A stretch of 6,387 nt of DNA from Nitriliruptoraceae bacterium (GCA_007134165.1 SLLJ01000431.1:1-6387), one strand, 5' to 3'. Counted from the stretch's first letter, positions 1 through 5,563 are shown. The notes: generated from the sequence alone by a model not told the origin. Program-made: numbers and translations.

Positions 1-1
1 G

Positions 2-1690
2 TCGGGGACGTCACCCCCGTCGCCGCAGGCGTCAGGCACCACGGCCGGTCCGCAGTCGCCGAACGCTACCGCCGCGGGGGCGTCGTGCCCGCTGGCGTGC
101 CATCATGAGCGCGCGGCGCTCGACGGCCGCCACCTGCGCGAGTTGTTCGCCGCCGACCCCGACCGGGGCGAGCGGATGGTCGCCGAGGCGTGCGGGCTGT
201 ACCTCGACTGCTCGAAGAACCTCGCCACCGACGACACCATGGCGTTGCTCACCGAACTGGCGGAGCAGCGCGGCCTGCGCGAACGCATCGATGCGATGTT
301 CGCCGGCGACCGCATCCCCGTCACCGAGGACCGCTCCGTGCTCCACGTCGCGCTACGCATGCCCCGCGACGCGTCGCTGGTCGTCGACGGCGTCGACGTG
401 GCCGCCGAGGTGCATGCGGTGCTCGACCGCATGACGGACTTCGCCGACGCGATTCGTTCGGGCGCGTGGACCGGGCACACCGGCCGGCGGATCCGCAACG
501 TCGTCAACATCGGCATCGGCAGCTCCGACCTCGGGCCGGTCATGGCCTTCGAGGCGCTGCGCCACCGAAGCGACCGCGGGTTGACGATGCGGTTCGTGTC
601 CAACAACGACGGCACCGACCTCGCCGAGGCGACCCGCGACCTCGACCCGCACGAGACGCTGTTCATCATCGCGTCCAAGACGTTCACGACGCTGGAGACG
701 GTGACCAACGCAGCTTCCGCGCGGTCATGGCTCATCGACGCGCTGGGTGACCAAGCGGCGGTCGCCCGGCACTTCGTGGCGGTGTCCACCAACGCCGAAA
801 GACTCGCAGCGTTCGGCATCGACACCGCCAACAGGTTCGGGTTCTGGGACGGGGTCGGCGGCCGGTACTCGATGATCTCCGCGGTCGGGCTGTCCACCAT
901 GATCGCCGTCGGACCCGACGACTTCCGCGAGATGCTGGCCGGCTTCCAAGCCATGGGCGAGCACTTCCGTACCGCACCGTTCGCCGCGAACCTGACGGTG
1001 CTGCTGGGCATGCTCGGCGTGTGATGCCGCGACCTGTTCGGGGTGCAGGCGATCGGCGTGCTGCCCTACGAGCAGTCGCTGGTGCGCTTCCCGGCCTACC
1101 TGCAGCAGCTCACGATGGAGTCCAACGGCAAGCGCGTCACCCGCGATGGCGACGAGGTGGCTCTCGACACCGGCGCGGTGTACTTCGGCGAGCCGGGCAC
1201 CAACGGGCAGCACAGCTTCTACCAACTGCTGCGCCAGGGCACGACGATGGTCCCGGTGGACCTGATCGGCTTCGCACGCACGCCCACCCCGATCGGTGAG
1301 CATCACGACCTGCGCAACGCCAACGTGTTCGCCCAGGCCCAGGCGCTGGCCTTCGGCCGCACCGCCGACGAGGTCCGCGCCCAGGGCACGCCGCAACCCA
1401 TCGTGGCGCACCGCGTGCTGCCGGGCAACCGGCCGACCAACGTGATCCTCAGCGACCAGATCGGCCCCTACCGGTTGGGCACCCTGGTCGCCCTGCACGA
1501 GCACGCGGTGTTCACCCAGGGCGTGGTGTGGGACATCAACTGTTTCGACCGGTGGGGGGTGGAGCTCGGCAAGGAGCTCGCCAACCGGATCGCACCGCAG
1601 CTCACCACCGACGCCGAGCCGACGATGGATCACGACTCGTCCACCAACGCGCTGATCCGCCGCTCCCGCGCGCTGCGCTCGTCGCACTGA
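2..1690 (+). pseudogene. pgi: Glucose-6-phosphate isomerase, interrupted by in-frame TGA
   Basis: Cytoplasmic glycolytic enzyme that interconverts glucose-6-phosphate and fructose-6-phosphate. The frame is open from the window edge to TGA 1022-1024 and continues in the same frame to TGA 1688-1690, about 561 residues, the usual PGI length. Homology starts near position 92 (HH, then LRELFAADP) and runs to the end. Visible landmarks, counting codon 1 at position 2: GIGSSDLGP (about 171-179), SKTFTTLET, GGRYS with Arg288, GEPGTNGQHSFYQLL with catalytic Glu397, and FDRWGVELGK with Lys524. Codon 341 is TGA where the family has Trp (LGVWYRN-like region). Other near-invariant positions also differ: Gly to Ser174, Trp to Gly284, His to Arg411 and Gln to Arg517. 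The true start is unresolved: residues 1-30 are Ser/Pro/Ala-rich, there is no in-frame ATG or GTG from 2 to 142, and the first in-frame TTG (143) lies inside the conserved region. Frame 1 is also open and GC-rich up to TGA 106-108, so an upstream gene end or an indel is possible. Identity is very secure; pseudogene status is an inference from the stop and substitutions. Confidence 0.88.
1022..1024 (+). other. In-frame TGA replacing conserved Trp codon in pgi
   Basis: The frame reads LLGMLGV, stop, CRDLFGVQ. PGIs have Trp directly after the LLG-LG-V stretch, so a single TGG to TGA transition explains the stop with no frame change. TGA is the normal terminator of the lipoprotein gene at 3643 and of this gene at 1690, so a reassigned code is unlikely. 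The next in-frame start, GTG 1043, has no ribosome binding site in front of it. Confidence 0.85.
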
Positions 1691-1691
1691 A

Positions 1692-1720
1692 CCGGTCGCA
1701 CTGACCGGCCTGGCGGCCGG
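1692..1720 (+). terminator. Pair of alternative GC hairpins after pgi
   Basis: Directly after the pgi stop, CCGGTC (1692-1697) pairs perfectly with GACCGG (1703-1708) across a 5-nt loop. CCGGCC (1705-1710) pairs with GGCCGG (1715-1720) across a 4-nt loop. The two stems share 1705-1708, so they exclude each other. No T tract follows, as is common for terminators in high-GC actinobacteria. The repeated ten bases GTCGCACTGA (1681-1690 and 1695-1704) bring a second TGA into the first stem. Termination is inferred from position and structure only. Confidence 0.45.
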
Positions 1721-2300
1721 GACGTCTCCGATCAGGTCGACGCCGAGCGGGCCGTGCGGACCCTCGGGCCGTCGCCCGAGCAGCTGCGCAGCTACCCGGC
1801 AGCCAAGGCCAAGGCACTCATCGCCCGCAAGATGGCATCCTGGGACGAAGACGTGAGCTGGCGGGTCAGCGGCGCAGCAACATCGGCACCCGCAGCGGCC
1901 TGCCGTTGCCCTGGGCATCGCGCCCGTCCGGGCCGTACCGATCACGGGTGTCGCGGTGCCGATCAGCACGGTCGAACCCGTACCGGTCGAACCCGTCGGG
2001 CCCGAAACGGCGGACCGTCTCGCGGGGTTGGAACAGCGGGAAGAGCGCTCGCATGGCGACCTCACTGGTCCGGCTGCGCGGAAGCACCCTCGATGACATC
2101 GGCGCCGTCAAGGACCACATCGAGGGCGGACGGTGGGGCTCTGAGCCACCGACGGCGCGGTGGGCATCCTCGGGCTAGCGCGGCACCTGCGCAGGCTCGC
2201 GGTCGAACCGGTCGGGGTCATCTCGCCGGTCGCGGTGTCGTTCGGGCTGAGCTTCCTCGTGTTCGACACCAAGCCGGCGGTACTCAGGCCGCGAGCTGAG
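1721..2300. other. Region with frame-broken coding remnants, no intact gene recognised
   Basis: Three stretches have gene-like codon use in different frames. From about 1721 to 1860 the + strand reads a charged, helical-looking peptide containing LGPSPEQLRSYPAAKAKAL, in the same frame as pgi but after its stop, with no start codon of its own that has a ribosome binding site. From 2053 the + strand reads MATSLVRLRGSTLDDIGAVK in another frame and ends at TAG 2176-2178. From 2160 a third frame continues with a hydrophobic stretch. I recognise no family in any of them. The pattern fits one or two decayed genes, but chance open frames in GC-rich DNA cannot be excluded. A 13-bp direct repeat with 15-bp period lies at 1969-1981 and 1984-1996. 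Confidence 0.4.
1866..2054 (-). CDS. Possible small Asp/Arg/Gly-rich protein (62 aa)
   Basis: The minus-strand ATG (2054-2052) is preceded by GAGG (2063-2060) at 5-nt spacing, the best ribosome binding site in this stretch. The 62-residue product starts MRALFPLFQP, then becomes low-complexity with repeats of the DGFDRYGFDR type and many Arg, Asp and Gly residues, and ends VPMLLRR. Part of the repeat comes from the 13-bp direct repeat at 1969-1996. It has no signal peptide and no motif I recognise. The + strand ATG at 2053 overlaps this start on the other strand, so at most one of the two is likely real. It may be a chance ORF. Confidence 0.2.
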   Translation of the reverse strand: MRALFPLFQPRETVRRFGPDGFDRYGFDRADRHRDTRDRYGPDGRDAQGNGRPLRVPMLLRR

Positions 2301-2339
2301 CAATTGTTCCTATGGTGCCCAAGCGGGTGGCCTTCGTAG
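2160..2339 (+). pseudogene. Possible membrane-protein fragment (59 codons)
   Basis: GTG 2160 opens a frame to TAG 2337-2339. Residues about 1-15 are basic (ARHLRRLA). They are followed by a roughly 19-residue hydrophobic segment, VGVISPVAVSFGLSFLVF, then DTKPAVLRPR. One transmembrane segment with a basic flank is plausible. There is no ribosome binding site, and the coding-like signal seems to continue from the + strand peptide that begins at 2053 in a different frame. It is therefore more likely a remnant than a gene. No family recognised. Confidence 0.2.
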
Positions 2340-2349
2340 TCTCGCTCCC

Positions 2350-2439
2350 GTGCGTCCGCTGCCGCTCACTTCCGCCCTCCCTGCTGTCGCGCTCACGGGG
2401 TGCGGTACGGCCGCCCTGCCGATCCTGGGTGACGACTGA
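2350..2439 (+). other. Mini-ORF with lipobox-like motif upstream of lipoprotein gene
   Basis: GTG 2350 to TGA 2437-2439 encodes 29 residues beginning VRPLPLTSALPAVALTGCGT. LTGC at residues 15-18 fits a lipobox. The n-region has only one Arg and the hydrophobic core is short and contains Pro, so export is doubtful. No ribosome binding site is seen. It lies 58 bp before the start of the real lipoprotein gene, in another frame. It could be a leftover lipoprotein signal sequence or chance. Confidence 0.2.
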
Positions 2440-2497
2440 CGCGATGACCCCGACCCACCCACCGACCCGACCCGGCCCCGACGACAACGAGACGACG

Positions 2498-3643
2498 ATG
2501 ACCACTCGACGGACCCGACTGCTCCTCGTTGGCCTGCTGCTGGTCGCGCTCGCGGGCTGCGGCACCGACGCCGAGCCCGCTGCGCAACCCGCCGTTGCCG
2601 CCGCCGAGAACGACGTTGCCACCGGCGAGAACGACGTTGCCGCCGCCGAGAACGACGTTGCCACCGGCGAGGACGACGTTGCCACCGGTGTGCTCGTCAA
2701 CGGTGAGGGCTGGAGCGCGGTCTTCCCCGGCGAACCCGAACAGTTCGTCGAGGAGGTTCCCCTGCCCGAACTCGACATCACGGTGAGCACCGACGTCACC
2801 GTGTGGGATGCCGGCGAGGAGGCGCTGGCGGTCATGGTCGCGCAGATCCCGGTCGATGAGACCTCGCCGGCTCTGGTGGACGAGATGCGCGCACAGCTCT
2901 TCTCGACCGCCGCCGGGATGGGGACGATCATCGAGGACTCCCCGGTGTTGGACGGTGACGGCAGGTTCCGCGGCCGTGACGCGGTCGTCGTCACCGACCG
3001 GGGATTCGGCGACGACGCGGGCGACCTCGGCGAACTCAACGCCCTGATGTTCGTCGAGGGGGCGACGCTCTTCCAGGTGATTCACGTGTCGAGCGCGAAC
3101 GACGGCGGCGCGGCACTGCGATCGTTCGTCGAGGGGCTGGAACTCTCCGCGACCGCACCTGCCGCGGCGGCAGCCGAAACCGACCCTGCCGCCTGCACCA
3201 CCTCGATCGCGGTGACCATCCCGAGCGGCGCGACCGCGACGCTGACCTCCGCGAACGTCCAGACCATCTACGGCGGAGAGGTCATCACGGTGTTCGTCGC
3301 CGACTTCCCGATCGAGGACTACGACGTCCCGGGCCGACCGCCGACGTTCCCCAGCGATGAGGGACTGCTGGCGTGGATCGACCTCGGAGACCCCAACAGC
3401 GAGAGCGACGCCCCCCTGCTCGGCAGCGGCGACACGGTGACGCTGCCCGGCACGGACCGGACCGCCTTCGCAGCCAGCCTCATCACCAGCGAGCGCATCA
3501 CCCCGCTCTTCGGGGACCTGGCCGGCTCGATCGACCTGCAGCAGTTGTCCGACGACGGCGCCTGCATCGCCATCGACGTGACGATCGACGGCACGCAGAT
3601 CCAAGGGAGCGTCGCCACCAACTCGGTCGTGCGCGGCGAGTGA
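2498..3643 (+). CDS. Putative secreted lipoprotein of unknown function (381 aa)
   Basis: The ATG at 2498 is chosen because it gives a textbook lipoprotein signal: MTTRRTRLLLVG, a hydrophobic core, then the lipobox LAGC with Cys21, so the mature protein should be anchored on the outer face of the cytoplasmic membrane. The ribosome binding site is weak (GAG about 6 nt upstream). An in-frame ATG at 2444 would hide the signal behind a Pro-rich leader. Residues about 33-64 are an acidic tandem repeat. Domain 1 (about 69-216) runs from GEGWSAVFPGEPE through GRFRGRDAVV and ATLFQVIHVSSA to FVEGLEL. This pattern resembles small extracytoplasmic domains found in many uncharacterised bacterial lipoproteins (inference). 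An Ala-rich linker (about 217-232) leads to a beta-rich, Asp-rich domain 2 (233-381). Domain 2 has Cys233 near its start and Cys356 near its end, which could form a disulfide. Domain 1 is duplicated in the next gene. No enzymatic motif is visible. Confidence 0.85.
   Translation: MTTRRTRLLLVGLLLVALAGCGTDAEPAAQPAVAAAENDVATGENDVAAAENDVATGEDDVATGVLVNGEGWSAVFPGEPEQFVEEVPLPELDITVSTDVTVWDAGEEALAVMVAQIPVDETSPALVDEMRAQLFSTAAGMGTIIEDSPVLDGDGRFRGRDAVVVTDRGFGDDAGDLGELNALMFVEGATLFQVIHVSSANDGGAALRSFVEGLELSATAPAAAAAETDPAACTTSIAVTIPSGATATLTSANVQTIYGGEVITVFVADFPIEDYDVPGRPPTFPSDEGLLAWIDLGDPNSESDAPLLGSGDTVTLPGTDRTAFAASLITSERITPLFGDLAGSIDLQQLSDDGACIAIDVTIDGTQIQGSVATNSVVRGE
2594..2688 (+). repeat. 21-bp in-frame minisatellite, 4.5 copies, alternating types
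   Basis: Units start at 2594, 2615, 2636 and 2657, with a half unit at 2678. All begin GTTGCC. Units 1 and 3 are identical (peptide VAAAEND). Units 2 and 4 are near-identical (VATGEND and VATGEDD, one base apart). The order A-B-A-B means the real duplicated block is 42 bp. It encodes an acidic spacer between the lipid-anchored Cys21 and domain 1. The length is a multiple of 3, so copy-number change would keep the frame. Confidence 0.92.
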
Positions 3644-4179
3644 CCCAACAGCCTCAGGTCCCCGCCCCGAGCCGAACCGACCCCCCCGACGCGGCCACCG
3701 AGCACGACGTTGACGACGCCGAGCCCGCGTCCGAACCCCTTGAGGCGGCCGCCGACAACGGAATTCCCGCCGGCATGCCCAGCAGCGGCGAGGGCTGGAG
3801 CGCGGTCTTCCCCGGCAGACTCGAACCGTTCGTCGATGAGGTGCCGCTGCCCGAACTCGACATCACGTTGAGCAACGGCAGCACCCGGTGGGAGGCCGGC
3901 GAGGAGACGCTCGCGGTCATGGTCGCGCAGATGCCGGTCGACGAAACCTCGCCGGCGCTCATCGATGAGAGCCGTGCTCAGTTCTTCTCCACCGCCGCCG
4001 GGACGGGAACGATCATCGAGGACTCCCCGCTGCTGGACGGCGAGGGCAGGTTCCGCGGCCGCGACGCGGTCGTGTTCACCGAGGCAACGACGCTGTACCA
4101 GGTGCTTCACCTCTCGAGCGCGAACGACGGCGGCGCCGCCCTGCGAGCGTTCGTCGAGGGACTCACGATCGGTGGGTGA
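3640..4179 (+). CDS. Truncated tandem paralogue of the lipoprotein, no signal peptide
   Basis: The GTG at 3640 overlaps the preceding stop as GTGA, suggesting translational coupling; ATG 3775 is an alternative start. The product is 179 residues. Residues 47-178 match domain 1 of the upstream lipoprotein closely: GEGWSAVFPG, VPLPELDIT, VDETSPAL, IEDSP, DGEGRFRGRDAVV, SSANDGGAALRAFVEGL. Its N-terminal part also matches the mature upstream protein just after the lipobox (DDAEPASEP against TDAEPAAQP), but the signal peptide and lipobox Cys are absent, so it should not be exported. Between DAVV and LYQV about 20 codons present in copy 1 are missing, with the frame kept. It stops just after domain 1, where copy 1 continues into domain 2. 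The frame is intact, but loss of export and of domain 2 suggests a decaying duplicate. A soluble decoy or a wrongly chosen start are less likely alternatives. Confidence 0.7.
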   Translation: MTQQPQVPAPSRTDPPDAATEHDVDDAEPASEPLEAAADNGIPAGMPSSGEGWSAVFPGRLEPFVDEVPLPELDITLSNGSTRWEAGEETLAVMVAQMPVDETSPALIDESRAQFFSTAAGTGTIIEDSPLLDGEGRFRGRDAVVFTEATTLYQVLHLSSANDGGAALRAFVEGLTIGG

Positions 4180-4201
4180 GCAACGGCGGCGAGGGCTCGG
4201 C

Positions 4202-4264
4202 CTGCTCGCCAGCGGCGACACGGTGACGCTGCCCAACACGGAACGGACCGCCTGCGCCGCGAGT
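4202..4264 (+). pseudogene. Remnant of lipoprotein domain 2 in another frame
   Basis: These 63 bases match 3416-3478 in the lipoprotein gene with only a handful of mismatches and no gap. Both read LL-SGDTVTLP-T-RTA. In copy 1 this lies inside domain 2, about 270 bp after the end of domain 1. Here it follows the stop of copy 2 by 22 bp and is in a different frame from it. The duplication therefore originally included domain 2, and an internal deletion removed the stretch between and put the rest out of frame. Homology stops near 4264. Confidence 0.75.
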
Positions 4265-4910
4265 GGCCCAACGGCCTCCGGCCCACCGGACCGACCCAGC
4301 ACGATCCCGCCTCCGACTTCGCTCTGGACGCCACCGACGGCGCCGCGACGATCACGCCCCACACGCTTCGGCAACGGTGGGGCGGACCGTTCGCCGAGCC
4401 AGCCCCCACCGATGGTGAGCTCGCCGCCCCGCTGGTCCACATCGCGGGTGGCACCGCCACCAGCGAGCCCGCCCGCACAGCTGCTGGCGACCTGGGACCT
4501 GTCCGACGGGGACGTGCCGGGCACGCCGGTGATCCGCTCCGCGGGCACCGATTACCTCATGTCCCCGCTTGACGACACCGACCGGTGGAGCGCGTCGGTC
4601 TCTGCACCGACATCCGGCCAGCAGCGGTGGGACCATGACCCTGGTGGTCGCCTGCGGTCAGCAGGAGCCCGAGGAGTCGGTGGGGACCATCACGCTGCTC
4701 GACCCGTTCCGGGTTCGTCACCGACGCCGAGGACGGCTCCCCGGTCGTCGGTGATGAGGTCGCCCTGTGGGAGGTGCCCGACTGGACTCCCCAACAAGGA
4801 CCTGAGGACGTCGAGGTGGCGGACAGCGGCCCGTGCAACCTGACCGAGCCCGATCGGGCCGGCCGGAACCTGCCAGCACCCGACGACCTCGACCCGGCGC
4901 GCGTCGCCCC
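4261..4910 (+). pseudogene. Frame-shattered coding remnant of unknown family
   Basis: Protein-like sequence with G/C at third codon positions passes through several + strand frames. Frame 1 about 4261-4472 contains DFALDATDGAATITP and GELAAPLVHIAGG. Frame 2 about 4475-4632 contains LLATWDLSDGDVPGTP and DDTDRWSASVSAP. Frame 3 about 4626-4710 contains TMTLVVACGQQEPEESVG. Frame 1 again about 4711-4910 contains GFVTDAEDGSPVVGDEVALW. At least three indels would be needed to join them. The pieces are acidic and Asp/Thr-rich like the lipoprotein domains, but I see no clear match to them. No family recognised. It ends facing the Rrf2 gene, whose stop is at 4958. Dense sequencing indels are an alternative explanation. 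Confidence 0.5.
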
Positions 4911-4957
4911 CAGGTGCGGCCCGCGTTCCGCCACGGCGCGGCGCGCAGGGCGTGCAG

Positions 4958-5494
4958 CTACCCGGCCGGCGAGGTCGTCGTCGCCGGATCCGGGCCGGGT
5001 GTGCCGGCACCGACGCGCGCTGCTGCCGCCGTCCAGGGCTCGAGTCCCTCGGGCACCAGGTAGGTACCGGCGTCCAGGGCCGCATCGATCGCCACGACCT
5101 CCGCCAGCGACGTCGCCGCCAGGGTCTCGAGCATCGCCTGTTGGGCGCGCATCCACGGGACGTGCACGGCGCAGACCTCGTCCCACCGGCACGGACCTCC
5201 ACGGAGCACGCAGACGGTCGAACCCAGCTCACCATCGACCGACTGCACCACCGCGAGCAGGTCGATGTCGGACGGATCACGTGCCAGGAAGTAGCCCCCG
5301 TCCCGTCCCGACACTGAACTCACCAGGCCCGCCCGCACCAGTTCGGCGAGGATCTGTGGCAGGTAGCCGACGGGGACGTCCATGGCATCGGCGATCGTGC
5401 GGGCGGTCCGACGCCTGGTCGCAGACGCGTGACGGGCGAGGTCCACCACCGCGCGGATGGCGTAGTCGGCGCGCCGTCCGAGCTCGAGTCGCAT
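4958..5494 (-). CDS. Rrf2-family transcriptional regulator, NsrR/IscR-like
   Basis: A 178-residue cytoplasmic DNA-binding protein. The N-terminus (RRADYAIRAVVDLARH) is the typical Rrf2 first helix. The helix-turn-helix spans about 28-57 (TARTIADAMDVPVGYLPQIL, then AELVRAGL), and the wing is SGRDGGYFLAR (62-72). Cys95, Cys102 and Cys108 (C-x6-C-x5-C) sit where NsrR and IscR hold their Fe-S cluster, normally C-x5-C-x5-C. Asp10 in the first helix may correspond to the Asp ligand known in Streptomyces NsrR (inference). The last 30 residues form an Ala/Pro/Thr-rich tail beyond the usual Rrf2 length of about 150. ATG 5494 is chosen because AGGGAG lies 6 nt upstream and the Rrf2 N-terminus begins there. 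It sits 138 bp downstream of the NirK-like gene on the same strand, which favours a nitric oxide or redox-sensing role. Which signal it senses is not shown by the sequence. Confidence 0.9.
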   Translation of the reverse strand: MRLELGRRADYAIRAVVDLARHASATRRRTARTIADAMDVPVGYLPQILAELVRAGLVSSVSGRDGGYFLARDPSDIDLLAVVQSVDGELGSTVCVLRGGPCRWDEVCAVHVPWMRAQQAMLETLAATSLAEVVAIDAALDAGTYLVPEGLEPWTAAAARVGAGTPGPDPATTTSPAG

Positions 5495-5500
5495 GCTGCT

Positions 5501-5506
5501 CTCCCT
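5501..5506 (-). promoter_or_regulatory. Ribosome binding site of the Rrf2 gene
   Basis: On the minus strand AGGGAG lies 6 nt before the ATG, within a purine run GAGGGAGAG (5507-5499). It is the strongest Shine-Dalgarno in the window and fixes the start at 5494. Confidence 0.75.
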
Positions 5507-5523
5507 CTACATCGAGGCCCGCG

Positions 5524-5538
5524 GGTCGCTTGGCGACC
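5524..5538. promoter_or_regulatory. Perfect dyad upstream of the Rrf2 gene, candidate operator
   Basis: GGTCGC (5524-5529) and GCGACC (5533-5538) form a perfect 6-bp inverted repeat around 3 bases, 30 to 44 bp before the Rrf2 start codon. Rrf2 dimers bind dyad sites and often repress their own gene, and the position would overlap promoter or leader. No known NsrR or IscR consensus is matched, so the operator role is inferred. It could instead be an RNA hairpin. Confidence 0.35.
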
Positions 5539-5548
5539 AGGAGCGGTG

Positions 5549-5563
5549 GCCATGATGGCATGG
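5549..5563. promoter_or_regulatory. Overlapping small palindromes in the Rrf2 upstream region
   Basis: GCCAT-G-ATGGC (5549-5559) and CCATG-ATGG-CATGG (5550-5563) are two overlapping perfect inverted repeats in one of the less GC-rich spots of the intergenic gap, 55-69 bp before the Rrf2 start. They could be an operator or be chance. No clear -10/-35 pair is visible next to them. Confidence 0.25.

Noticed and set aside
105..434. ATG 105 overlapping TGA as ATGA, as a coupled pgi start
   Set aside because: That ATG is in a different frame from pgi, and PGI-like residues (HHE) already lie at or before it in the pgi frame.
1022..1024. Alternative genetic code with TGA as Trp
   Set aside because: TGA ends pgi at 1690, the lipoprotein at 3643, its paralogue at 4179 and the copper protein at 5633, all at sensible protein ends. 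Trp is otherwise encoded by TGG throughout.
1022..1060. Selenocysteine at the in-frame TGA of pgi
   Set aside because: The family residue is Trp, not Cys or Sec. No convincing bacterial SECIS hairpin with a short stem and apical loop follows the TGA, and PGIs are not known selenoproteins.
725..2065. Long minus-strand open frame of 446 codons across pgi
   Set aside because: It is antisense to a clear PGI reading frame. Its Arg/Gly/His-rich product is what the complement of GC-rich coding DNA gives.
2304..2342. Promoter before the lipoprotein gene (TTGTTC as -35)
   Set aside because: No acceptable -10 hexamer lies 16-18 bp downstream; the nearest candidate is about 25 bp away.
2594..2688. CRISPR-like array
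   Set aside because: The repeats are contiguous 21-bp coding units with no spacers and lie in frame inside a lipoprotein gene.
2393..3604. Long minus-strand open frame opposite the lipoprotein
   Set aside because: The + strand product has a signal peptide, lipobox and a paralogue. The minus frame is a shadow with mirrored repeats.
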